64,000 nucleotides of DNA from Adiantum capillus-veneris (taxonomy: Eukaryota; Streptophyta; Polypodiopsida; Polypodiales; Pteridaceae), in NCBI GenBank assembly GCA_014529385.2, contig CM043962.1, forward strand, positions 40,464,598-40,528,597, written 5' to 3'. The position numbers were made by a program, and so were the translations under genes. How positions within the stretch are numbered: position 1 is the first letter of the stretch; the number at the start of each line of letters is the position of its first letter. Under the pieces are notes generated by a model, which saw only the letters and a list, made by a program, of their open reading frames with translations, had not been told where the DNA came from and did not search any database. Shown in pieces: positions 32,504-45,080 of the stretch.

Positions 32504-32695
32504 TGAAGGAGTAAGAGCGGAAGTGCAACGCGAGAGAGAGTGCGAGAAGAAGAGCACGACGATATGGTGAACTCGCTCTACTCTAATGTGTAGAGCATAG
32601 TGACTTCTTATTAGGTTTTTACAAAAGAATATGTGTACATACCTGGCGGCCCGCCCACTTACCTGGGCGATCACATTGGGCTTTATACCCCAACA
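32504..32695 (-). repeat. Copia 3' LTR (192 bp)
   Basis: Nearly identical to 38072-38263. On the - strand it starts TGTTGGGGTATAAAGCC, with a TATA-like GTATAAAG close to the start. Confidence 0.95.
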
Positions 32696-32710
32696 ACCTC
32701 CCACTTAAAG
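32696..32710 (-). other. Copia polypurine tract
   Basis: On the - strand AAGTGGGAGGT lies against the 3' LTR, fitting the plus-strand primer. Confidence 0.8.
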
Positions 32711-32784
32711 TCCAATGTGGTACTTTAAGTGTGAGAGAAGCTACTATACAAGCTAATATACAAGAGATGTAGAGAAGTGATGTA

Positions 32785-33405
32785 CTACCCTACACCTAAC
32801 TGCTTGCGAAAATGCGCAAAGCTCTCTGAGGGAAGTCCTTTTGTAAGTAGATCAGCAGGATTTTCTATGGTGTGAACTTTGACAAGATGAAGTTGCTTAT
32901 CCTCGAGCATTTCCCTGATGAAATGATACTTCACATCCACATGCTTTGTCTTTGAGTGATAAACTGGATAGCGAGCCAATTGTATAGCACTTTGACTATC
33001 ACAATATAACACAGGCATCTCTTCTTTGATTCCCAAATCTGTTACTAGTCGATTAAGACAAATTGATTCTTTGTAGGCCGCTGATGCTGCAACATATTCA
33101 GCCTCTGTAGTAGACTGATTAACACAATCTTGTAATCTAGAACGCCATGATACTGCTCCACCAGCCAATGTAAAGACATACCCTGACGTAGACCTTCGGT
33201 TGTCTAAGTCACCTGCATAATCTGAGACTATAAAACCCTTTACACTTAGCTCCTGACTCCCATAGCATATACGCATACTCATTGTAGCTTTCAGGTATCT
33301 CAATATTCCTTTCACTGCCTCCCAATGTTTCTTGCCTGGGTTTGACATGTATCGACTTACTACTCCCACTGCAAATGCAATGTCTGGGCGAGTAGCAATC
33401 ATTGC
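32785..33405 (-). pseudogene. Copia RNase H and RT C-terminus
   Basis: Reads ATRPDIAFAVGVVSRYM, then TSGYVFTLAGGAVSWRSRLQ, AEYVAASAA, LYCDSQSAIQL and HSKTKHVDVKYHFIRE, the copia RNase H with its acidic residues. It is in the same frame as the RT above; a TAG at 33406-33408 falls where other copia elements read SLMYA, so a single nonsense change separates the two parts. Confidence 0.93.
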
Positions 33406-35646
33406 CTACATCAAACTACCCACTGCAGACGCATATGTAATCTTATCCATTTCAGCCTGTTCTTCCTCAGACACAAGACAATCTTGTTTGCTAAGTTTCA
33501 CATATGGTGGCAATGGAACACTCAGTGCCTTTCCCTTCTCCATATTGAAACGTTGCAAAACCTTGTCAATATACTCTGTTTGAGATAACCAAATCAACTT
33601 CTTTGATCTGTCTCTCTCAATGTGCATACCAAGTATATGACTTGCCTCACCCATGTCTTTCATGTCAAACGATTTTGCCATCTTTGACTTCAAAGCTGAA
33701 ATTTCTTCCAAGTGCTTGCCAGCAATCAACATGTCATCCACATACAAAATAAGGATTAGCCAACTACCATCCTTAGCCTTCTTTGTATATAGACAGTGAT
33801 CGAACTCACTACGTTTGTAGCCTTGAGAAAGCATAAACTTGTGGAATTTATGGTACCATGCCCTCGGTGATTGTTTTAAGCCATAAAGACTCTTTAACAA
33901 CTGGCATACCTGATCTTCCTTGCCTTTCTCAACAAACCCTTCTGGCTGCTGAATGTAAATTTCCACATCTAAATCACCATGCAAGAACGCTGTCTTGACA
34001 TCCATTTGGTGCAACACCAAATCTAATATGTCAACCAATGCAAGAAAGCATCTCAATGTAGTCATCTTGACCACCGGAGAGAAGACTTCATCAAAGTCAA
34101 TGCCTTGTTCTTGCTTAAAGCCCTTGGAAACAAGCCTTGCTTTGTACTTTGGCTGACTATCATGAGCGGTGATCTTATACCTGTAAACCCATTTACAAGG
34201 TAGAGCCTTTTTGCCCTGTGGTAATTTAACTAGCTTCCATGTCTTGTTTTTATGCAGAGCTGTCATCTCTGACTGCATGGCCAATTGCCAATTCCTGGAG
34301 TCCTTCATTTGCACTGCTTCCTTGTAACATGAAGGCTCATTGCAATCAATCAACATGACATAGTTCATAGATAAAACAAACCTATCAGGAGGTCGCGTGA
34401 CACGTCCAGATCTACGCACAATAGGTGGCTCAGGCTCAGCCACAACGTGTGGTTCCACTCTATCCTGTCCTTGCTCCTCTTGAGCCCTGACATTATGTCT
34501 TGCACGTGCAGGTCCATCTTCTTGGAAGACAACTCTTCTAATCTCCTCAACCCTCTCTGGTTTAGAATGATATTTGGATTCATTAAAGTGAACATCATTG
34601 CTGCGGACAACCTTTCTGGATTCGGGATCCCAAAGTCTATACCCCATCTCACTAGAATTACCATAGCCTAGAAAGATGCACTTTCTACTCTTTGGCTCAA
34701 GTTTGTTCCTAAATTCCTTTGGAACGTGAGTATATGCCTCACAGCCAAAGACTCTGAGATGCTTGTATGAGGGCATTTTGCCTGACCATACCATCTCTGG
34801 CACTGAATCCTTCTGCAAAACCTTGCTAGGAGATCTATGTACAAGATGAACAGCTGCTGATACAGCTTCAGCCCAAAACCCATTTGGCAGCTGTGCATTA
34901 GACAACATACTTTTGACCTTCTCTTGTATGGTCCTATTCATCCTCTCAGCAACACCATTTTGAGGAGGATTGTAAGGAGCAGTAAGTTCATGTTTTATAC
35001 CTTTTGACTCACAAAAGTCCTGAAAGGCCTTTGAAACATACTCTCCACCATTGTCAGTGCGTAAGCATTTAAGCTTCTTGCCACTCTGATTCTCCACAAG
35101 TGTTACAAACGTTTTGAAAACACTAAACGCTTCATCCTTGTGCTTGAGAAAGTAAACCCATACTTTCCTCGAGTAATCATCTATAAATGTCATAAAGAAA
35201 GAAGCTCCCCCTAGAGATAGGTTAGGTATAGGTCCACACAAATCACTATGAACAAGTGCCAACTGTGTATCTCTTCTATTGCTTCTATGCTTATGTGGCT
35301 GCTGTGTTTGCTTACCATACAGACAATTTTCACAGAATTCAAAATCATTAAATGAAAAGCCAGGCAAATAACCAGAACGAGACAAGATTTCCATTCCCTT
35401 CTTGGACATATGTCCTAACCGGCTATGCCACAAAGAAATGTTCGGCTGCTCGGTTACATTGATTACATTTCTAGAGACATTTGATACATAAATCATGTAA
35501 ATTCCTCCAGACTTTACTCCATGTGCTACTATCATAGAACCCTTGGATATCTTCCACATGTTCTGTCCAAAAGTGGTGACGTAGCTAGCATCATCAAGTA
35601 AACCTGTGTTGATCAAGCTCTTTGTAATTGCGGGAACATGTCTCAC
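33406..35646 (-). pseudogene. Copia integrase and reverse transcriptase
   Basis: The frame has the GAG-pre-integrase zinc region (HSRLGHMSKKGMEIL, then CENCLYGKQ), the integrase core (VHSDLCGP, RTDNGGEYVS, and NGVAERMNRTIQEK with its Glu), then RT with KWVYRYKI, DVKTAFLHGDLDVEIY and the catalytic YVDD in ILILYVDDMLIAG. All key residues of these two enzymes look present. The 5' edge runs into the 217-bp duplication and the 3' edge ends at the TAG. Confidence 0.95.
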
Positions 35647-35936
35647 ATTCTTCAGCGTGAAAGAGAGACATTCTGAAACTTCAATTGAACATCTCCAACA
35701 CCTAAGATCTCACATGTCTTCCTCCAGACTTTACTCCATGTGCTACTATCATAGAACCCTTGGATATCTTCCACATGTTCTGTCCAAAAGTGGTGACGTA
35801 GCCAGCATCATCAAGTAAACCTGTGTTGATCAAGCTCTTTGTAATTGCGGGAACATGTCTCACATTCTTCACCGTGAAAGAGAGACATTCTGAAACTTCA
35901 ATTGAACATCTCCAACACCTAAGATCTCACATGTCT
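35503..35936. repeat. 217-bp tandem duplication within the copia polyprotein
   Basis: The segment from CCTCCAGACTTTACTCC to AGATCTCACATGTCT occurs at about 35503-35719 and again at 35720-35936, with only a few differences. 217 is not a multiple of three, so it alters the frame between protease and integrase. Confidence 0.92.
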
Positions 35937-36981
35937 GCCCATTGCCTAGCCGAACATGATCTTTAGTGGTCACATAAGAAGTAAACCACTCCTTGTTTGG
36001 AGACACATGAAGTGATGCCCCTGAGTCTATAATCCAGTCACTCAGTGCATTTCCATCATATACTGTAAGAAGAGCTGAGTCCATTGTATTCTTCAAGAAG
36101 TAGATGTCTCCTAACACTAGACTGTCATCCTCTGCAACAGTGTTTGTCACATTTATTTCTTGAATCTTCACTGAGGACTTGTTCTTCTCACCATGGTCTT
36201 CAGCTTTCTCTTTGCCTTTTTCTGCTTTCCATTCTCTGCTGTCTCTTTTCATGTGACCCTTCTTGCTACAATGGTAGCATTCTATGTCACTCTTGCCTTT
36301 AGCACTGCGGGACTTGCTACGAGACTGATTCCTCTTTCCACCTTTGTACTTTTCTTTGGTCCTTCCCCTGACAACTAAGGTTGTTCCTTTGCCTTTGTCC
36401 ATTGTCTTTCTATTGGTTTCTTCAGTAAGCAGACTTCCTTCTACACCTGCTATGTTCAAACCATCTGGAGGTGCAGAATTACTCAAAGCTGTGCGAAAAG
36501 TGTCCCAACTTTCCGGTAATGTGATCAACAGAAACATAGCTCTAACAGGTTCATCAAACTTGACACCGTGAGCTGACAACTGACTATAGATTGTGTTGAA
36601 TTCATTCAGATGATTGGACATAGGTGTCCCTTCTTTCATCTTCAAGTCAACAAGCTTCTTAAGCCAGTATACCTGTGAAGCTGCACTCTGCTTCTCATAA
36701 AGATCACTCAGCTTTAACCATGCTTGATAAGCCGACATCTCGTCTGCTACATTGAAGTAAACGCTTTCTACCAAAGTCAGCATAATGGTAGAAAGTGCCA
36801 ATTCATCCATTTCGCTCCATTCATCTTCGTCCATATCTTCTGGTTTTATCCCCTTGAGCTTTATAGGTTTTATCTGCTTTTTTTGTACCAACACATTCCA
36901 AATCTGCTGCTTCCACAATGGGAAATTGGTTCCATCCAGCTTCTTGATATTGTAAAGAGCAGTGTCCTGTGATGCAGCCAT
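35869..36981 (-). pseudogene. Copia Gag and protease
   Basis: Starts MAASQDTALYNIKKLDGTNF and has WKQQIWNVL, then LPESWDTFRTAL, the usual copia Gag. The zinc knuckle reads CYHCSKKGHMKRDSREW: the fourth ligand, normally Cys, is Ser. Protease follows with DWIIDSGASLHV (the DSGA catalytic triplet). The frame ends at a TGA inside the second copy of the duplication, and the ancestral frame continued into the integrase. Confidence 0.93.
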
Positions 36982-38057
36982 AGCTACGCTTCACAGTAGT
37001 TTACTTTCCCTGGGAAAAATTCGGCAGAGTTTCCCCTGTAAATTGACCTCTGAACCAATATCAACCTGTCAAATGAACCAAGAAAGCTTCAGATTCTGTA
37101 GAAATTTTGGCAGAGTCTCCTTTGTAAAATGGCTCTGGTGTACTAAAAACAGACCAAAAAACAGCTCAAAAAACCATTATCTCTCTAACACTGCAAGCTG
37201 TGGGTAAACCTGTCCTGCACCTGTACTGTCTCTGACTGTCCTGCCCCTGTCCTGTAAGCATAGAGTGCAACAATGCCTCAACGGCAGTAAAGCAAAGATG
37301 CAATCCCAACTGTCTAACTCACAGTCAATACATCCTAGCTGCCTATCTAAGGGTGCTCGAGGGATCGCTCCAAGACCTGTATCACCAAAAGGATCTCAAC
37401 ATTCGAGAATCCCCCAACTCAATAAAACCTCACTCAACCCTCAACAAAGGCTGCAGTAAATCTGACAGTACATAGACTTCCCACAAATTCATACATCCAC
37501 AAATTTCCCATTGTATGCTGTAACTGCTGCGGCGGTTGTTTGCTGCGTGACTCACAGCCAGCAAACCCTCAACAGACATACATCATCTCTGACAATACAT
37601 CCCATGTGGAAGCACCTGCAATGTCAGGATGAAATCTGGCAGCAAACACAAGCTACTTGATGAACTAGTGGATGTCGCCTACAGTCTGTGTGTAGATGCG
37701 CCCGTGTCGTATGTGACACGCCTCCAAGAACTGTGAGCCGTCCCTCGATGTGTAGACAGCCACAAATCAACACTTCGGGAGTGTCGATATCCTCAGCACC
37801 TGCAGTCGTAGGCCGAAAATCCCAAATTTGCAGAGTCGGATCTTCACCCGCTGAGACCACGTAGTCGAAAATGGCCTGCGTAGACCTTTGTCGAAGTCGA
37901 ACGGTGGCCGAGATGACCTCAGAATGAATTTCTGACAACACCTAGCCCTTTGGGCTATCCCACGAGATTTGGGGCCGTGTCTTTGCCTGTCGAATTTCAC
38001 TCCAATCTGAGTTGGTGACTCTAGCCTCCTGCAGTGCTGCCCCGAGCCTCGATCTGA
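36982..38057 (-). other. Copia leader (1.1 kb), with a WD40-like segment
   Basis: The leader between primer site and gag is long. A frame at 37941-37624 (-) contains YVVSAGEDPTLQIWDF, which resembles one WD40 repeat (the GxDxxxxxWD pattern). No other blade is seen, so it could be a captured host exon or chance. Confidence 0.5.
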
Positions 38058-38069
38058 GCTTTGATACCA
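38058..38069 (-). other. Copia primer binding site (tRNA-Met type)
   Basis: On the - strand TGGTATCAAAGC lies two bases inside the right LTR; it matches the initiator tRNA-Met 3' end with one change. Confidence 0.85.
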
Positions 38070-38071
38070 GT

Positions 38072-38263
38072 TGAAGGAGTACGAGCGGAAGTGCGACGCG
38101 AGAGAGAGTGCGAGAAGAAGAGCACGACGATATGGTGAACTCGCTCTACTGTAATGTGTAGAGCATAGTGAGTTCTTATTAGGTTTTTACAAAAGAATAT
38201 GTGTACATACCTGGCGGCCCGCCCACTTACCTGGGCAACCACATTGGGCTTTATACCCCAACA
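38072..38263 (-). repeat. Copia 5' LTR (192 bp)
   Basis: See the partner at 32504-32695. Confidence 0.95.
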
Positions 38264-38525
38264 CATCCCATCCAACATCAAAGGTGCAATTACTACACTT
38301 GAAGTTTCAATTCAAAGATGATCAAAATGCAAATATTTACAAAGACGGTATGGATTGCTACTGTGTGAAACTAGAGGAGAGGCATAGTGAGTTCAAAGAC
38401 CTAGTTCTTGTTGACTTATAGTTGTGATGAATACTTTGACGATGAGGGAACAATGTATTTAGTTACGAAAAATACCTATGTTGTGGACGGGTTCACAAAA
38501 GTAGCTCGCTTGGCTAGCATTTTGC
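38264..38525 (+). pseudogene. Extra-ORF homologue, 3' piece (after copia)
   Basis: Resumes with the second CATCC and reads KVQLLHLKFQFKDD, then IYKDGMDCYCVKLEE and SEFKDLVLVD, followed by a stop or frameshift and YFDDEGTMYLVTKNTYVVDG. It matches the C-terminal half of the 22652-23221 ORF (IYKDGMDRYCVKLE, SEFKDLVNVD, MYLVVHNPFIVD). Confidence 0.8.
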
Positions 38526-38569
38526 TTGAGCTCTTTGTCCATTGAGTGAGCTTTTTTCTATGTATTCTT

Positions 38570-40560
38570 CAAAAGAGATCTCTTTGACCAACATCCGAGG
38601 TGTCCACATGTTCAACCAACTTGACACTAAACTTACCTACCCAACACTCTGAAAACGTGCAACCCATGGTCTTCGTTCGCCAAGGGAACCACTCCTCGCT
38701 CGTCTCTGAAAGGAATGCACATTGTCTCAAAAATTCGCTACGTATTTCCATCACCGGATAGACAGGATTCAAACCCACTTGCCAAGATTGGCTCTCCCTA
38801 TAGTTCGACGCATCCGCACTCAACTCCCTCTAAAACACACTACATTTGTCCCTCCTGGAGCTAGGATGACCCAAACGGAGCCCCATCATTGGTGTGTATT
38901 GCTCACACCATGTGTATACGGGATCCAAATCCACTTGCCAAGATTGTCTCTCCCTGTAGGCCAACGCAACCTCACTTAACTCTCTCTGAAACAAACTCCG
39001 TTTGTACCTCTTTGACCAACATCTCAAGGTTCTAGGCATCCCAACCTTGACACTAAACACGTCTCCTCAACACTCTTGAAACATGCAATCCATTGGCTGT
39101 GGAAATCACTCCTTGAGAGCCATGCGTATTTTCTCTAGATTCCGTTGCTTTTTTCCGTCGCCGTTGACCCTTGGAGCCACGATGAACCGCAACTAGATGA
39201 TTGGTTTGATTTTCTCATGCCATGGGTAGGCACAATCCAAACCCAATTGGCAAGACCGTCTCTCCTTATAGGCCAACGTACACGCACTCAACTCCCTTTG
39301 AAACGCACTCCATCTATCCCTCTTTGACCACCATCTAAGAGTTCCAGGAATTCGACCACCTTTACACTAAACATGCTCCTCAAGACTCTGTAAAGAGGCA
39401 ATCCATGGGTTTTTCTCGCCATCGAAACCACTCCGTTCTGGACTCTAAGAGGATTGCGTAATTTCTTTGAAACAGTAACATGTGGAATCTTGTAGCCATG
39501 TCGACCCAAATGCAGCGAGATCATTGGTGTGTGATGCTCACGCCATGGGTATACGGGTTCCAAACTCACTTGCCAATACCGACTCTCTGTATAGGCAGAC
39601 ACAACCTCATTCAAATCCCTTTGAAATGCACTACATTTGTCCCTCTTTGAACAACATATGAGTGTTTCAAGCGTCCAAACACCTAGACACTGAACATGCC
39701 TCCTCGACACTCATGAAACATGTAATGCATGTGTTTCATTTGCCAAGAAAACAACTCCTCGCTCAACTTTGAGAGGAATGCACATTCTCTCTAAAATCCG
39801 TTGCGTTTTTCCATCCCTGTCGAATCTTGTAGCGAAGGCGATCCAAACGAAGCCAGATCATTGTTGTGTGCTACTCACTCCATGGGTATACGGGATCCAA
39901 ACCCACTTGGCAAGACCGTCTCTCCATATAGGCCGACGCAACCTCACTCAACTCCCTTGAAATGCACTCCATCTGTCCCTCTTTGACCAACATTTGAGTG
40001 TTCCGAGCGTCCAACCACCTTGACACTAAACATATCCACCTGCTTTGTTTGCCAAGGGAATCACTCATGGCTTGACTATGAGAGGAATTCGCATTTCCTC
40101 TGTGTTTTCTCATCGCCGTCAAATCTTGTAGCTAAGGTGATCCAAACGCAGCCAGATCATTGTTGTGTGCTACTCACTCCATGGGTATACGAGATCCAAA
40201 CCCACTTGCTAAGACCGGCTCTCTGTATACGCCGATGTACCTCACTCAACTCTCTCTAAAACGCACTCCATCTGTCCCTCTTTGTCCAACATCTGAGTGT
40301 CCGACCACCTTGACACTAAACATGCTTCCTCTATACTCTAGAAACATGCAAGCCATGTGCTTCATTCGCCAAGGGAACCACTCCTGGCTCGACTATGAGA
40401 GAAATGCACATTTTCTATGAAATCCGCTACGTTTTCTCATCGCCGCCGAATCTTGTTGCGAAGGTGACCCAAATGCAGCCAGATCTTTGTTGTGTTCTAC
40501 TCACTCCATGGGTATACGGGATTTAAACCCACTTGCCAAGACCGCTGGCTCTCCATATAG
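38570..40560. repeat. Diverged ~320-bp tandem repeat array, about six units
   Basis: Landmarks TTGACACTAAAC-like and TGTCCCTCTTTGACCAAC recur at about 38621, 39047, 39361, 39683, 40020 and 40310, with spacings of 426, 314, 322, 337 and 290. Each unit also carries GGGTATACGGGATCCAAACC-like and GCCAAGGGAACCACTCC-like blocks. No coding frame is shared, and frames across it are incidental. This is a short satellite-like array. Confidence 0.88.
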
Positions 40561-42131
40561 GGTGTTTTGTCCAGAGCACATGATGTTTTTGTCAAAATGA
40601 GTTGGAGGTGTGAACTTAAGTTGCAACATCCAACACTCCTTGATCTACCCCCTAGGATCAATGGAGCCACATATTTTTTTCTTGAACAGGGTGGAGGCCC
40701 TCAAACTTAAGTTTGAGCCTCGAGTGCTTAACATGTGCTCCTTGGGATCGGTGGAGCCATCAAAATTATTGCTATGAATGGGGCAATGGCTCGCACTTAT
40801 GTTCAAGCCATTTCTTGGCCATCAACTCTGAGATGAAAACCTAACAATAATTTTCTCCTGAATGGGGTGGAGGGCCCAAAATTAAGCTTGATCCTTGAGT
40901 GCTTGACCTTTCCTTGGAGTAAGAGGAGGCTCAAAGTGTTATTTCCAGCTTAAGACTAGGGGGAACAGCTGGCGAGATCGTATGAAAGTGTACAAGAGCT
41001 ACAGAGGCCCTAGAATGGGAAGAGGAGCAAGGTTCTTCCAAAATCATTGGTCCCCTTAGCTCTCTAAATTTGGAAGGATCTAGCTTAACAGAGTTTGGAG
41101 AAAAAATGGCTAAAAATATTAACAACAGAGGACTCTGACATTTGGGCCATTTCTTGGACAACATTAACAGGAGCTAAAAAGGGGTAGACCACCTAGCCAC
41201 ACGATTCCACCTCAATGGGATTGAAGGATACTAGCCAACAGAGTTTTGGAGAAAATTATTGTATGCCAATGTGTGAGTTTGTGTTCAAATGAAAGGCCTA
41301 GCGGTGGCCCAAGGATAGACATTTTTGCAATTTAACCAAAGACCAAAGACATCTACCACTATTTTTTGGTCTCATCTTATCGGTTATGTCCCCTAAACAA
41401 GCTCTAGGGAAAATAATGGCCAAAGGCAAGGTGAATGGTCGTAATAAATAACATTCGGAAGACACATTGGCCTCTGACGATGAAGATCTTTCTATAGAAA
41501 GTGCTATAAGGGGGCCTTGCCATCGGGAGTGAAGATCTCTACCAGAGGGACTAGATCTAGTAGATGTTTGGCATTATACAAAAAGGCTAGTAAGAACCTT
41601 TTTCACCTCTTCAAGAATTGCCTCACTATAAGTGGGCTAGCTAGGAAGACATGCAAATGGGTACAAAAGACCTAGAAGATAGGGTTCTTTAAGAACAAAC
41701 TACTCCTTGGAGGGATGGGGATGAAAAGCCAAGTGCTAGTGATTTGCATGAAAATTGTTAGATCTTTCTATATCAAGCAAGTATGGAAGGGCATGAATTG
41801 TTGGGTCTTCAAGAATTGTCTCTCTTGTGGTAATTTTTTGAGATCATGCAAGAAAGCAGGGAATTGATTGTATCAATTGGTTGAAAAATGGTATTGTGGC
41901 ATCAATGCTGTTTCGTTAGTTTAGGGCTAATCTAAGTCTGTGGCTTTCTTTGTTGGCTTCTCTTTGAACCCTATGATGTCTCATGTATCTCTATGGTCCT
42001 ATGGGTGCCTTGGATTGGGCTGTGAGTAAGTATAGTATTGTGATGTTTTGATATGTTTAATATAACATCACTCACTTTTGTGGTTTTTGCAAAAAAAATA
42101 AAAAATGGAATCTCAGGTTATGTCCAGCTCG
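40561..42131. other. Anonymous stretch ending in an A-rich tail
   Basis: No frame with motifs. It ends with AAAAAAAATAAAAAA at about 42091-42105, which could be the 3' end of a decayed non-LTR element, but no RT sequence was seen upstream. Confidence 0.4.
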
Positions 42132-42274
42132 TAATTGTGGTCCTTGTTTTAGGCTCCATGCATTGTGAGTATGCTTGAAGTGAGAATTGGTGGTATATCA
42201 TTTTATAGCTAATTGTGATCCTTGTTTTAGGCTCCATGCATTGTGAGTATTCTTGAAGTGAGAATTGGTGGTAT
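42132..42274. repeat. 78-bp-offset direct duplication
   Basis: A ~65-bp segment from TAATTGTG to GGTGGTATA occurs at 42132-42196 and again at 42210-42274, with one or two differences. Confidence 0.9.
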
Positions 42275-43392
<1,118 letters not shown>

Positions 43393-43589
43393 TTGTTTGA
43401 TTCATAGCTTGGACTCATAGCTCTTGATTGGTAGCACCACTCTCTTGTTAGAGGCGGCACTCTTCCCTTTTCGTACCGATGGCGTCTCACACCACCTGTA
43501 TAGCACTCCTCTAAAATTCCCTTTGAAGGCCCTGTCTGTAACATACCCGAGATCAAGCTACCTTAGCACCTTTTTTACACTTAGCCTCT

Positions 43590-44485
43590 GTCATAATAAT
43601 CAATATCTAATTTTCTCCTAAATGATTTTCTCATGTTAAACTGATCATTTAATATGGGGAAGTGCCAGGGGAGAAAAAGCTAGAATATTGGTTAAGCTAG
43701 CAGACCGGCCACAATAGGGATCCAAAGGAAGTAAAACAAGGATCCAAAGGGGGAGTCCATCTACAAAAGAGCAATGTGCAACAATGGGATTAAAAAGACC
43801 CTAACGTTCATCCCATTAAGACTTCCAAAATGCTAAGGTTCAAAAATTCAAAGGTTGTGTCCAAAGGTCAAACATTAGGGAAATTGGATGCTTTGAGTGT
43901 GTCCCAAAAGTCTTCATGCATCCCTACATAGGAGGAGGCGAGCCCTAGTTGTAGGAGATAAGAGAGAAAATGACACACACACACACACACACACACACAA
44001 GCTCCCTTTACACTAAGGGAATGAGGAACACATGTCAGCTCCCTAGCCTAGATGCCCACAAGGTGTACTCAAATCCTATTGATGACCTTGGAGGTGGACC
44101 AATGAGAATTAGGCTAGAGTAAATCTAGTTTAATCAATTTAAAAACACTTAATAAAAGAACCAATAAGAGTTAAGCTCTCTAGAAGACTATTGGACAGTC
44201 TCCCAAGGGGTCCAATGAGCATTCATCAGCCCAATGGCTTGGCTGATTCCTATTGGCCAGGAGGCAAAGGAGTCAAATGAGAGTTTAGTTGCATTTATTA
44301 ATTAAATAAAGCTCTCATAAAAGAGGAAAGGGAGACAAATGACATAAGGCTATCACTTATGGTGCTTAATTTCCATTGGCTGAGGCTAGGGAGATCCAAG
44401 AGTATGTGAGCATGAGCAAATAGCAAGAGGGATTGACCAAGAGAGAGAGGGGGACTGATTTTTCAAAGGCATTATTGACTTACAT
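43590..44485 (+). repeat. Diverged GypA-type LTR fragment, interrupted by GypC
   Basis: The order of weak matches to the reverse complement of the GypA LTR (TGATCATTTAATATG, GGCGAGCCCTAGT, a (CA)n at 43976-43999, AACACATGTCAGCTCCCTA, CCAATGAG) supports a distant LTR in + orientation. GypC cuts it at 44485. No gag or pol adjoins. Confidence 0.5.
43976..43999. repeat. Short (CA)n tract
   Basis: About 24 bp of CA. Confidence 0.9.
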
Positions 44486-45068
44486 TGTAATGGAATTGGT
44501 ATTTTGATGATATATTTGTGAAATATTTGATATTTTGATGAAGCATTGCAATGTTGATTTGAATTCTGGAATATGATCACTTGTTGGGTGTTGTGTGAGC
44601 AGATCAGTGATTGACACGTGTTGGACAATAAGGCGATAGCAGTTATTCGAAATAAAACTGCCACCATTGGATTTTGTGGCAAGCCTTAGTATTTTATGGT
44701 TTAGTTATAAGTTGAGATGTAGATAGCTATTAATTGTTACATTGAGCTCTTTATGAGCCATGACTATTTTATGTCCAAGTGTGAACTGGATGTAACTCAT
44801 TTTTGAGCATGAACTTTTCTATAAATTAAATACGTGCAAGAGGGACATGGTCACTCTTACACGGGGGGAGATTGCACCCAGTGTCTGTGTATTCTTCTCT
44901 CCTCTCCTCTCTTCTCTCTCACCGTGCTCGTGTAGCACTCCGCTCCGGGAGGTGTGCATGCATGTGCTCTCTCTCACCCTCTTTCGCTCTCAGTCTCTTA
45001 TTGTTCGCATATAGCTTCGATTATGAGTTCGTGGATGTGCCAGGGCCACCGCACCTCCGTTTGTAGCA
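44486..45068 (+). repeat. GypC 5' LTR (583 bp)
   Basis: TGTAATGGAATTGG...TTTGTAGCA; near identical to 55142-55724. It carries a CT-rich stretch (TCTCTCCTCTCCTCTCTTC) near its end. Confidence 0.95.
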
Positions 45069-45069
45069 G

Positions 45070-45080
45070 TGGTATCAGAG
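45070..45080 (+). other. GypC primer binding site (tRNA-Met type)
   Basis: TGGTATCAGAG, one base after the LTR; complementary to the initiator tRNA-Met 3' end. Confidence 0.92.

Larger units (their letters stand above)
32504..38263 (-). mobile_element. Ty1/copia element, complete with 192-bp LTRs
   Basis: LTRs at 32504-32695 and 38072-38263, TG...CA bounded, flanked by CATCC. Order on the - strand is gag, protease, integrase, RT, RNase H, the copia order. The polyprotein is broken by a 217-bp tandem duplication (35503-35936), a shared frameshift and a TAG at 33406-33408. I count about six differences between the two LTRs, so it is not very recent. It lies within a homologue of the extra ORF of the Tat/Ogre-like element. 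Confidence 0.95.

Noticed and set aside
38722-40420. Several frames in the 38.6-40.6 kb region
   Set aside because: They coincide with repeat units and differ in frame from unit to unit, as expected for satellite-like DNA.
40561-42110. LINE element ending in an A-rich tail
   Set aside because: Only the short A-rich stretch near 42091 supports it; no endonuclease or RT motif was seen upstream.
45070-45080. tRNA gene at the primer binding sites
   Set aside because: Only the 11-12 bases complementary to the tRNA 3' end are present; no cloverleaf.
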